Source: RYN-431 sp036388295 (GTDB lineage: Bacteria > Planctomycetota > Phycisphaerae > Tepidisphaerales > Tepidisphaeraceae). From it: DNA of 6,130 nt. Positions 1-5,575 of the stretch are shown in pieces. Below the pieces are notes generated by a model. That model was not told the DNA's origin, made no database searches, and was given only the letters and a program-made list of their open reading frames with translations. The number at the start of each line of letters is the position of its first letter. Position 1 is the first letter of the stretch. The translations under genes and the position numbers were made by a program. Location of the stretch: contig DASVSC010000188.1 of the NCBI GenBank assembly GCA_036388295.1, positions 1 to 6,130 of the forward strand, read 5' to 3'.

Positions 1-1063
1 TCGCGGCGCGGCTGACGTAGTAACCGCCGACGGCGACGCCACAGCAGAGGCATTCGTCCAGCTTCAGGCCCAACGCTAGCGCGAACGCGTAGCCGCTGTT
101 GAAGTGGTCGCCGGCGCCGGTGGTGACCTTAGGCCGCTGCACGAACGGGCCTTGGATGGCGTCGACGTCATGCGCCGTCACGGCGGCCGCGCCGTGGCGG
201 TCATGGACGACGATCGCGCTCAGGCCGAGCCGGTCGCGCACCGCGGCGGCCCGTGCGCGGTTGGCTGGGAAGTCGCCCAGGTTCAGCAGCGTCGCGACGC
301 GGCGGGCTTCGTTGGCGTTCAGCCCCAGCACCACGTCGCAATACGGCTGGAACGCCGTCAGCAGGTTCAGGGCGTCGGTCAGATCCGCGTCCGTCCGCTT
401 GGCCGGGTCGGCCAGGTCGATAAACAAATGCCGGCGGCGGTCGTTCGACAGCGTCGGCATCACGTCGACCAATACCTTCCGCCAGATGTCACTCAGGTGC
501 GGCAGCATCGTCCAGTTTGCCATGCTGATCAGGTCGGCGGCGTCGAACGCCTGACGCAATGCGTCCAGGCCCAGCCGGCCGATCAGGTTGTCCCAGGTTA
601 CGTCGGCAAGGGATTCGTTTTTGTTCAGCATCAACTTGCCGTCGTCGAACTCCAAGGCGTCGGTGACGCCGGGGTTGGCGATGCTGTGAAGCGTGGCGAC
701 ACGGCCGAAATTGTCGAAGATCGGGTGAATGGTCGGATAACCGAGGCTGCCGACGTAGGTGACGCTTAGGCCGAGTACGGCCATGGCGTTGGCGAAGATC
801 GTGCCGTTGCCGCCGAGCTTTTGCTGCTTGAGGACCAGTTCCAGGTTCGACGAATGCCCGGCCGCGGCGCTGATGCGTCGGCCGAGGGCGTCGAGCGTGC
901 GGACGGGTTCGAAGTGATCGGCGCTGAGCCGCCGGTCGACGGCCTGCATCAGGTTGTCAACGAACCCGTCGAACCCGAGCACCGCCTTGATGCCCGCGGG
1001 CCGTCTGTCGCGCAAGGCGGCGGCGGTGCGGCGGCAGACGTCTTGGCGCGAAGCGTCGGGCAT
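1..1063 (-). CDS. PfkB-family carbohydrate/nucleoside kinase, C-terminus cut by window edge
   Basis: The minus frame is open from ATG 1063-1061 to the left edge (354 codons), so the end lies outside the window. Family features are: a substrate-side GFDGFVDN at residues 30-37; the glycine-rich GGNG at 84-87, which opens the sugar pocket in PfkB/ribokinase proteins; and the signature TTGAGDHFNSGYAFALALG starting at residue 314. In that signature Asp319 is the expected catalytic base and GAG forms the anion hole. These enzymes phosphorylate a sugar or nucleoside hydroxyl with ATP in the cytoplasm; the substrate cannot be told from sequence. At over 354 residues it is longer than ribokinase (about 300). 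His follows GAGD, where small residues such as Ala are usual. The frame is open upstream to the preceding lipoprotein stop, but no ATG, GTG or TTG occurs there, which fixes the start at 1063. No Shine-Dalgarno is visible. It lies 147 bases downstream of a lipoprotein gene, perhaps co-transcribed. Confidence 0.88.
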   Translation of the reverse strand, partial: MPDASRQDVCRRTAAALRDRRPAGIKAVLGFDGFVDNLMQAVDRRLSADHFEPVRTLDALGRRISAAAGHSSNLELVLKQQKLGGNGTIFANAMAVLGLSVTYVGSLGYPTIHPIFDNFGRVATLHSIANPGVTDALEFDDGKLMLNKNESLADVTWDNLIGRLGLDALRQAFDAADLISMANWTMLPHLSDIWRKVLVDVMPTLSNDRRRHLFIDLADPAKRTDADLTDALNLLTAFQPYCDVVLGLNANEARRVATLLNLGDFPANRARAAAVRDRLGLSAIVVHDRHGAAAVTAHDVDAIQGPFVQRPKVTTGAGDHFNSGYAFALALGLKLDECLCCGVAVGGYYVSRAA

Positions 1064-1210
1064 GACGAGAACTGTAAGTCTATGCGATGCTTGTGGCCAG
1101 GCAGGGTCCGACGGGCCGACAACGCGTTGACGCCGCGGCGCGAGCCGTGAATTCCGATACGTGCGAGAGCCGTCGATGTCGGCCCCGCGAGGCGTGTGCC
1201 GCGCCTGCGA

Positions 1211-1606
1211 TTATTCCGCCGGCTGCGTGCTGGGCGGCATCGGGGGAACGGCGGTGTAGCTGGGAGGCAGCTTCACGCCGCCGCTGTCGACGCCGTTCCA
1301 TTGCTCGTACAGGGTGTACGGCATGGTCACGAGGTTGACGAAGAAGGTGCCGGTGTCGGCCAGCGCGAAGGCCGGCGGCGGCAGGTCGCGGCGCGGGGCG
1401 TAGCCGAAGCCGGTGGTGCTGTGACGCGTGTCGCCGGTTTCGTAGTAGGCCGTGACCGGTTCCCACTGGCGCTGCTGCATGGCCTGGTCGATGACCATCG
1501 GCCCGAGGTCGACCGGCTGGCGCTCGACGTACGTCTGGCGCTGGCAGCCGGCGAGCAGGGACAGCGACACGGCGACGATGGCGAACAGGTTTTTCATTTC
1601 AGGCAT
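1211..1606 (-). CDS. Putative lipoprotein of unknown function, 131 aa
   Basis: The N-terminus (MPEMKNLFAIVAVSLSLLAGC) is a lipoprotein signal peptide: Lys5, a hydrophobic core at residues 7-19, and lipobox L18-A19-G20 with Cys21 as the lipidated residue. The mature protein of about 110 residues should therefore be membrane-anchored on the periplasmic side. Gln22 rather than Asp at +2 is compatible with outer-membrane sorting by the E. coli rule, which may not apply in this host. There is no catalytic motif. The middle has aromatic clusters (AYYETGD; MPYTLYEQWNGVDSGG) and the C-terminus is proline-rich (PPSYTAVPPMPPSTQPAE). The start at 1606 is supported by GAAGGAG seven bases upstream; Met4 is the alternative. 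It follows the smaller lipoprotein gene by 36 bases, so the two are probably co-transcribed. The envelope location is well supported; the function is unknown. Confidence 0.82.
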   Translation of the reverse strand: MPEMKNLFAIVAVSLSLLAGCQRQTYVERQPVDLGPMVIDQAMQQRQWEPVTAYYETGDTRHSTTGFGYAPRRDLPPPAFALADTGTFFVNLVTMPYTLYEQWNGVDSGGVKLPPSYTAVPPMPPSTQPAE

Positions 1607-1642
1607 AGGGACGCTCCTTCGGTTTCACACTCTATCGGCCGA

Positions 1643-1882
1643 TCACGGGTTCCAGAAGCGGTTCCATTCGCCTTTGAGCGAGTCGTCCTTCGGTTTCATG
1701 GCCGGCTCGGGCGTAGTGCCGTGCTGAACCGATTGGCCGGGTGACGGGTTCGGGCTGTACGAGAACGGGTCTTTCAGGGCCGCGTCCTGACGCTGCCGCA
1801 TGGATGGGGTGTCCGACGTATCGGCGCAGCCCGCGAGGGCGACGCACGCGACGATCATCACCAAAGCCAAACTCAATTTCAT
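1643..1882 (-). CDS. Small putative lipoprotein, 79 aa
   Basis: The protein starts MKLSLALVMIVACVALAGC, a lipoprotein signal with Lys2, a hydrophobic core at 3-17 and lipobox L16-A17-G18-C19. The mature part is only about 60 residues, polar and low in complexity: a charged stretch RQRQDAALKDPF (30-40), a Pro/Ser-rich linker (SYSPNPSPGQS) and a C-terminus GEWNRFWNP with two Trp and a Phe. No enzyme motif is present. From memory, short lipoproteins of this build with an aromatic C-terminal end occur in planctomycetes; this is inference. The frame is open further upstream to 2020, but the signal peptide and an AGGTG ribosome site four bases before the ATG fix the start at 1882. It is probably first in an operon with the next lipoprotein (36-base gap), driven by the predicted promoter at 1936-1941. 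Function unknown. Confidence 0.75.
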   Translation of the reverse strand: MKLSLALVMIVACVALAGCADTSDTPSMRQRQDAALKDPFSYSPNPSPGQSVQHGTTPEPAMKPKDDSLKGEWNRFWNP

Positions 1883-1886
1883 GCGG

Positions 1887-1891
1887 CACCT
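1887..1891 (-). promoter_or_regulatory. Ribosome binding site of the small lipoprotein
   Basis: AGGTG on the minus strand, four bases before ATG 1882-1880. It pairs with the CACCU end of 16S rRNA and decides for the start with the signal peptide over upstream in-frame starts. Confidence 0.6.
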
Positions 1892-1935
1892 GCCCGCTTG
1901 CAAAGACGTTACGGACGCACATCCGTTTCCGCCGG

Positions 1936-1965
1936 ATTGTACCGCGAAAACGGGAACGGCGTGCA
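1936..1965 (-). promoter_or_regulatory. Predicted sigma70-type promoter of the lipoprotein operon
   Basis: The minus strand carries TACAAT at 1941-1936, five of six matches to the -10 consensus. The -35 region is weak: TGCACG at 1965-1960 (18-base spacer) matches three of six. Transcription would begin near 1929 and leave a leader of about 47 bases before ATG 1882. The good -10 and suitable distance support it; the poor -35 lowers confidence. Confidence 0.4.
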
Positions 1966-2090
1966 GAGCAGACGGATGAACGCAGAAGTGCAGAGATAAG
2001 AAGCCGACGCCAATACCCAAAGGGCCGGCCTGTTTTCCTGCTTCCTTATTCTCTGCTTCTCTGCGCCTCTAGGTTCATCTCTCTTCTCGG
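1961..2090. repeat. Large imperfect inverted repeat rich in CGCAGAG-like heptamers
   Basis: Two arms face each other. The left arm (1975-2003) begins GATGAACGCAG and ends ATAAGAAG. The complement of the right arm (2041-2079) begins GATGAACCTAG, contains GGCGCAGAGAAGCAGAG and ends ATAAGGAAG. Aligned, the arms share GATGAAC, GCAGA, CAGAG, ATAAG and GAAG, with about ten extra bases in the right arm. Weaker similarity continues outwards (GCAGAGCAGACG at 1963-1974 against the complement of 2080-2090). The central 37 bases include the palindrome GGCCGGCC. The element fills most of the gap between guaB and the lipoprotein operon. It could fold into a long hairpin in guaB mRNA and act as a 3' stabiliser or terminator, or be a copy of a dispersed palindromic repeat. 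The arms are seen directly; the role is inferred. Confidence 0.65.
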
Positions 2091-2113
2091 CATCTTGACG
2101 TCCTGGCGTTCAA

Positions 2114-3640
2114 TTATCGCTTCACCCCGTCGGCCTGGTATTCGATCGAATAATTCGGCGCTTCTTTGGTGATGGTGATGTCGTGCGGATGGCTTTCGGC
2201 CATGCTGGCGGCGCTGACGCGGCAGAACTTGGCGTCTTTTCGCAGGCGGTCGATGCTGGGCGTCCCGCAGTAGCCCATGCCGGCCCGTACGCCGCCGACG
2301 AGCTGGTAGACGAAATCGCCCAATGGCCCGCGGTACGGCACGCGGCCTTCGACGCCCTCGGGCACCAGCTTGCTCGTCGACGTCACTTCGCCTTGCCCGT
2401 AGCGGTCTTTGCTGCCATGGACCATCGCCCCGAGGCTGCCCATGCCGCGATAACTTTTGTAACGACGGCCGGCGTGGATGATCGTTTCTCCCGGCGATTC
2501 ATCAAGGCCAGCGAACAGGCTGCCCATCATGCAGCAACTGGCGCCGGCGGCGAGGGCTTTGGTGATGTCGCCGCTGTGGCGGATGCCGCCGTCGGCGATG
2601 ACCGGCACGCCGGCGTCATCGGCGACGCTGACGGCGTTCATAATGGCCGAAATCTGCGGCACGCCCACGCCGCTGACGATGCGCGTGGTGCAGATCGCCC
2701 CCGGCCCGATGCCCACTTTCACGCCGTCCACGCCGGCGGCGATCAAATCCCGCGCGCCCTCGGCCGTCGCCACGTTGCCGGCAATGACCTGGATGTCGTA
2801 CTGCTTTTTGATGGCCTTAACCGTCTCAATGACGTTGCGGCTATGGCCGTGCGCGGTGTCGACGACGATGACGTCGACCTCGGCGTTAATCAGGGCTTCG
2901 ATGCGGGCGAAGTCGTTCACGCCCGTCGCCGCCCCGACGCGCAGCCGGCCGCGCTTGTCTTTGCAGCTTTGCGGGAACTGGTGCATTTTGTCGACGTCGC
3001 GCATCGTGATCAGGCCCGCCAGCGCGCCGCCGGAATCGACGAGCAGCAGCTTCTCGACCTTGCTGCGATAGAGAATGCGCTCTGCGTCTTCCAGGCTGGT
3101 GGTGTCGGGGGCGGTGATGACTTCCTTGGTCATGACGCCGGCGACCGGCAGGCTGTCGTCTTCCTGGAACTTCAGGTCGCGCCGCGTGAGGATGCCGACG
3201 AGTTTGCTCGGCTTGCCGTTCGCCCGGGCGCGGGCGCCGATCTGGACGTTATCGCCGTCGACGATGGGGATGCCGTTGACGTTGTACTCGCGCATCACGC
3301 GCCTCGCGTCACCGATGGTGGCGTTGGGGGTGAGGACGATCGGGTCGACGATCACGCCGTTCTCGCTGCGTTTGACCTTTTCCACTTCACGCGCCTGCGC
3401 CGCGATCGGCAGGTTCTTGTGCACGATGCCGATGCCCCCTTCCTGCGCCAGCGCGATGGCCAGGGCGTGTTCGGTGACGGTGTCCATGGGGGCCGAGATG
3501 AGCGGGATGTTGATGTCGATGCCGCGCGTGAGGCGTGTGCGCACGTCGGCGGTGCTGGGGACGAAGTCGGAATACTGCGGGATGAGGAGAACGTCATCGA
3601 ACGTGATGAAGTCGTCGACGATTTTTGCGGAGGGACCCAT
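2114..3640 (-). CDS. guaB: Inosine-5'-monophosphate dehydrogenase
   Basis: IMPDH oxidises IMP to XMP with NAD+ in the cytoplasm, the first committed and usually rate-limiting step to GMP. The 508-residue protein is full length. ITFDDVLLIPQYSD (12-25) opens the (beta/alpha)8 barrel. A Bateman module with two CBS domains interrupts it at about 100-220 (VNGIPIVDGD; VGILTRRDLKF; LAGLITMRDVDK), where purine nucleotides regulate many IMPDHs. The active-site loop GIGPGAICTTRIVSGVGVPQ carries catalytic Cys317. ADGGIRHSGD (349-358) binds the IMP phosphate/ribose, YRGMGSLGAM (397-406) follows, and the mobile flap has Arg413-Tyr414 before KLVPEGVEGRVPYRG. The linker between the CBS motifs (GARARANGKPSK) is slightly long. 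No Shine-Dalgarno precedes the ATG, but a promoter ends six bases before it, so the mRNA may be leaderless. The gene stands alone, downstream of a toxin-antitoxin pair. Confidence 0.97.
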   Translation of the reverse strand: MGPSAKIVDDFITFDDVLLIPQYSDFVPSTADVRTRLTRGIDINIPLISAPMDTVTEHALAIALAQEGGIGIVHKNLPIAAQAREVEKVKRSENGVIVDPIVLTPNATIGDARRVMREYNVNGIPIVDGDNVQIGARARANGKPSKLVGILTRRDLKFQEDDSLPVAGVMTKEVITAPDTTSLEDAERILYRSKVEKLLLVDSGGALAGLITMRDVDKMHQFPQSCKDKRGRLRVGAATGVNDFARIEALINAEVDVIVVDTAHGHSRNVIETVKAIKKQYDIQVIAGNVATAEGARDLIAAGVDGVKVGIGPGAICTTRIVSGVGVPQISAIMNAVSVADDAGVPVIADGGIRHSGDITKALAAGASCCMMGSLFAGLDESPGETIIHAGRRYKSYRGMGSLGAMVHGSKDRYGQGEVTSTSKLVPEGVEGRVPYRGPLGDFVYQLVGGVRAGMGYCGTPSIDRLRKDAKFCRVSAASMAESHPHDITITKEAPNYSIEYQADGVKR

Positions 3641-3646
3641 GTGTCA

Positions 3647-3675
3647 TAGATAAGGGCGCGTCGGGACAGCGTCAA
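3647..3675 (-). promoter_or_regulatory. Predicted guaB promoter, leaderless configuration
   Basis: On the minus strand TTGACG (3675-3670; five of six to TTGACA) is followed after exactly 17 bases by TATCTA (3652-3647; three of six to TATAAT). Six bases separate the -10 from the guaB ATG, so initiation is predicted at or within a base or two of A3640. There is no ribosome site in the interval. The box match is moderate but the spacing is ideal. Confidence 0.5.
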
Positions 3676-3696
3676 GCGACGGCAACTCGCGGCACG

Positions 3697-3780
3697 TCAT
3701 TGGCCATCGATTGGCAGTGTCAATGACTCGAGCAAGACAATGAGGGTCGGCACATGAACGGTGGCAACGGTCCAGATCAA
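3697..3780 (-). pseudogene. Out-of-frame C-terminal segment of HepT
   Basis: Reading from TTG at 3780 to TGA at 3699-3697 in a frame shifted relative to the toxin gave LIWTVATVHVPTLI followed by VLLESLTLPIDGQ and stop, 27 residues. The pattern (L/V)W-x5-8-P-x-L-x3-LE is what HepT/DUF86 proteins normally carry as the last helix directly after the H-x-Y-x-x-I-D motif. Adding one base in the GACGACGTTTGATC region (for example TTTT instead of TTT) would join it to the toxin and give a protein of about 121 residues, the usual family size. It has no start signal of its own. The frame and sequence are seen directly; the frameshift is inferred. Confidence 0.7.
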
Positions 3781-4061
3781 ACGTCGTCGATTTCGCCGTA
3801 TTCATGGACGAGCCGATGCCGCTGCGTGATCATCGGTCGCCAGGGAATCTGCGGGTGAGTGGCCTTGAATCCATCTGAGATGCCACGTGCCGCCTCGCCG
3901 ATGATTTCGATCTGGCGCTCGACCGCGGAGCGGAAAAATAAATCAGTCTCGTATTCTTCCCAGGTCCGACCGGCGACGAACGATACGACGGCCCGCGCCG
4001 CGGCAAGCATGTCGAATAGCCAAGCGGCATCACGCCCGGGCGAGTCCGAATCACGCGGCAT
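3777..4061 (-). CDS. hepT: HepT-like HEPN ribonuclease toxin (DUF86), C-terminally truncated
   Basis: This is a HEPN-fold all-alpha protein of the HepT family; family members are RNA-cleaving toxins neutralised by a partner MNT nucleotidyltransferase that AMPylates them. The 94-residue frame shows the family core: RSAVERQIEIIGEAARGIS (44-62), then IPWRPMITQRHRLVHEYGEID with the catalytic RX4HXY motif Arg81-His86-Tyr88. It starts at ATG 4061 with AGGTG four bases upstream and overlaps the antitoxin end by 11 bases, suggesting translational coupling. It stops at residue 94, just after the motif, whereas relatives run another 20-30 residues. That missing helix is encoded downstream in another frame (3780-3697). 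The active-site residues are present, so the truncated form could still be partly active, but loss of the last helix may break dimerisation or folding. Family assignment is firm; activity is uncertain. Confidence 0.85.
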   Translation of the reverse strand: MPRDSDSPGRDAAWLFDMLAAARAVVSFVAGRTWEEYETDLFFRSAVERQIEIIGEAARGISDGFKATHPQIPWRPMITQRHRLVHEYGEIDDV

Positions 4062-4359
4062 ACAACACCTGATAACTGGACATAATGCTCTGGCGGCGGA
4101 GCGGATTGCGAATGCGGTTTTTCTCGATTACGTCTACCGGACGGCCAAAGATTGCCTGCAGGGCGTCCTCGATTTGCGGCATGTTTTCGAAGGTGAAGCC
4201 GTAGCCGGGCTGAAAGGCCAGCATAACGTCCACGTCGCTATCAGGACGGAAATCGTCACGAAGAATCGAACCGAACAGCGACACTTCGGCAACCCCGAAG
4301 GTTCGACAGAAATCTGCTAAAGCGGTCTCGGACATTGGAAGGCGAGCGTTGGCAACCAT
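4051..4359 (-). CDS. mntA: MntA-like minimal nucleotidyltransferase antitoxin
   Basis: This is a 102-residue minimal nucleotidyltransferase (MNT, DNA polymerase beta fold). It has the exact GSX10DXD motif in SLFGSILRDDFRPDSDVDVML: Gly30-Ser31, then Asp42 and Asp44 as metal ligands, with Asp76 in RPVDVIE as the likely third carboxylate. In characterised MntA-HepT pairs this enzyme transfers AMP from ATP to a tyrosine near the HepT active site and so blocks the RNase. All catalytic residues are present, so the antitoxin looks intact although its toxin is truncated. Start: ATG 4359 has GGAG six bases upstream; a GTG at 4389 in frame lacks such a site and would add ten residues. The gene begins 47 bases after the galU-like stop, so read-through from galU is possible. 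Its end overlaps hepT by 11 bases. Confidence 0.88.
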   Translation of the reverse strand: MVANARLPMSETALADFCRTFGVAEVSLFGSILRDDFRPDSDVDVMLAFQPGYGFTFENMPQIEDALQAIFGRPVDVIEKNRIRNPLRRQSIMSSYQVLYAA

Positions 4360-4365
4360 GATCAA

Positions 4366-4369
4366 CTCC
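4366..4369 (-). promoter_or_regulatory. Ribosome binding site deciding the mntA start
   Basis: GGAG on the minus strand, six bases before ATG 4359-4357. It lies inside the possible GTG-initiated extension from 4389, and so favours the shorter protein. Confidence 0.6.
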
Positions 4370-4392
4370 GTTTTGCCGATTCGTGTCACAAT

Positions 4393-4413
4393 TAGCCGCT
4401 AGCCGCTTAGCCC
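4393..4413. repeat. Short tandem heptamer TAGCCGC, two exact copies plus a degenerate third
   Basis: TAGCCGC occurs at 4393-4399 and 4400-4406, followed by TTAGCCC (4407-4413), which contains the galU-like stop codon. The unit creates an internal GCTAGC palindrome. It occupies the short gap between galU and mntA; no function can be assigned. Confidence 0.5.
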
Positions 4414-5369
4414 TGCTTGCTGATCTGCTGGGTCAGAATCCGGGCGATGGCTTCGCACATTTCCGTGCGGTGGATGCCGCCCAGCGCCAGGGCCAGTTGG
4501 GTTTCCATCAGGCCGTACGGGATGCCGGTGTCGAGGCGTTGGCCTTTGACGTCGACCAGCCAGTATTTATCCGTCTGCGTGCGCAAATGTTCCTGGGCCG
4601 TGGTGAGCTGTATTTCGTTTTTCTCGCGAATGTCATTTTTGATCAGGTATTCGAGGCTGTCGAAGATGCCGGGGCCGAAGACGTGGATGCCGAAGTGGCC
4701 CATGTAATTACCCGCGGGCAGGCCGCCGGTGACGAGGTGCTCGCGGGCGTATTCGGGCGTCGGCTTTTCGACGATGGCGTCGGCTTTATAGATGCCCTTG
4801 GACGGGTCGATCGGCGTCCCCTTGATGACGCCGAACAGGTGCAGCAAGCGTTCCACCGTCGGCTGCACACCCGTGACGACGTCGAGCATGTATTGCTCGT
4901 ACACCTTGATCAGTTGGCGGCTGCAGCGGTCTTTGATGTCGCTGATGTAAATGTGGTCGCCGAGCATCAGCAGCACCGGCTCGCCGTTGGCGAACTTCTT
5001 CGCCTGGTAGACGGCGTGGCCGAAGCCTTCGGGGGTTTCCTGCACGGCAAAGTGCAAACGCTCGCCGAAGTTGCCGAGCTTTTCGCTTTCCAGGATCGCC
5101 CAGTCTTTGCCGCGGTAGACGCGACGCTCGGCGTCGTTCATGCGGCGGAAATAGTCGCGGTAGAAATGCTCCTGCCCCGGCGGCGTGACGATGCAGATTT
5201 CTTCGATGCCCGATTCGATCGCTTCTTCGCCGATGATCTGGATCACCGGCTTGCTCACGCCGTCGCGGTCGACCAGCGGGAACATTTCTTTCTTCACCGC
5301 CTGCGACGCCGGGTACTGACGGGTGCCGCGACCGGCGGCGGTGATAACGGCTTTGCGAACTTTGGCCAT
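4407..5369 (-). CDS. galU: GalU-like UTP-glucose-1-phosphate uridylyltransferase family protein
   Basis: This is a 320-residue sugar-1-phosphate nucleotidyltransferase. GalU makes UDP-glucose from UTP and glucose-1-phosphate in the cytoplasm, feeding polysaccharide, lipid-sugar and trehalose synthesis. The N-terminal nucleotide-binding loop is GRGTRQYPASQAVKKEM (13-29). QETPEGFGHAV (110-120) contacts the base, LGDHI (136-140) holds metal-binding Asp138, EKP is at 201-203, AGNYMGHFGIHVF (219-231) follows, and NEIQLTTA (251-258) and RLDTGIPYG (278-286) match the GalU C-terminal region. The loop departs from the usual GxGTRxLPATKxxPKEM (Ser-Gln for Thr-Lys, Lys for Pro), so a variant substrate is possible. 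Start: ATG 5369 is preceded by CAGGAG at eight bases, and the AVITAAGRGTR fold start fits; the frame open upstream to 5573 is not protein-like. It diverges from the DUF892 gene, with a 206-base shared upstream region. Confidence 0.85.
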   Translation of the reverse strand: MAKVRKAVITAAGRGTRQYPASQAVKKEMFPLVDRDGVSKPVIQIIGEEAIESGIEEICIVTPPGQEHFYRDYFRRMNDAERRVYRGKDWAILESEKLGNFGERLHFAVQETPEGFGHAVYQAKKFANGEPVLLMLGDHIYISDIKDRCSRQLIKVYEQYMLDVVTGVQPTVERLLHLFGVIKGTPIDPSKGIYKADAIVEKPTPEYAREHLVTGGLPAGNYMGHFGIHVFGPGIFDSLEYLIKNDIREKNEIQLTTAQEHLRTQTDKYWLVDVKGQRLDTGIPYGLMETQLALALGGIHRTEMCEAIARILTQQISKQG

Positions 5370-5377
5370 ACGAAATG

Positions 5378-5383
5378 CTCCTG
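5378..5383 (-). promoter_or_regulatory. Ribosome binding site of the GalU-like gene
   Basis: CAGGAG on the minus strand, eight bases before ATG 5369-5367. It excludes the longer in-frame start at 5573. Confidence 0.65.
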
Positions 5384-5560
5384 AAAATCGACCCGGGCGC
5401 AGCTTAATTGTCCACAGGCCGAACACAAGCCGCTGGTCCCGGTCGGCCTTCAAATTGGGTTGACGCTTGTGCCGAAAATCCTGATGCCCGCCCGGGCACT
5501 TCCCGTCGCCGGGTCCGTTGCAAGGCCTACCATTACCCGGCACGCAATGTCGCGTCCCTA

Positions 5561-5569
5561 AAGGAAGGA
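5561..5569 (+). promoter_or_regulatory. Strong ribosome binding site of the DUF892 gene
   Basis: AAGGAAGGA, six bases before ATG 5576. It is the strongest Shine-Dalgarno in the window and rules out the in-frame start at 5408. Confidence 0.75.
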
Positions 5570-5575
5570 ACACAG

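Noticed and set aside
1076..1100. TAGACT as the -10 of a kinase-specific promoter on the minus strand
   Set aside because: It matches only four of six and no -35-like sequence lies at a suitable distance. Transcription from the lipoprotein operon is as likely.
104..1150. Plus-strand open frames of 221, 151 and 109 residues
   Set aside because: They are antisense to the PfkB-family kinase, whose motifs are unmistakable on the minus strand.
1961..2090. CRISPR array from the repeated CTCTGCG-like words
   Set aside because: The words are short, unequal and arranged as an inverted repeat. There are no regular direct repeats with unique spacers.
2183..3649. A 488-residue open frame on the plus strand
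   Set aside because: It is antisense to guaB over almost its full length and is Asp/Ala/Val/His-rich, as expected from the complement of a GC-rich gene. It has no recognisable motif.
4360..4389. GTG start for the MNT protein at 4389
   Set aside because: GGAG at 4366-4369 lies inside this extension, correctly spaced for ATG 4359. No ribosome site precedes the GTG.
4383..5384. A 333-residue open frame on the plus strand
   Set aside because: It mirrors the GalU-like gene on the opposite strand and has the same low-complexity antisense composition.
5460..5465. TTGACG as the -35 of a DUF892 promoter
   Set aside because: No -10-like hexamer lies 16-18 bases downstream (the bases are TGATGC/GATGCC). 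It may be chance.
5370..5573. N-terminal extension of the GalU-like protein from 5573
   Set aside because: The extension is Gly/Pro/Arg-rich and not protein-like, and the CAGGAG ribosome site supports ATG 5369.
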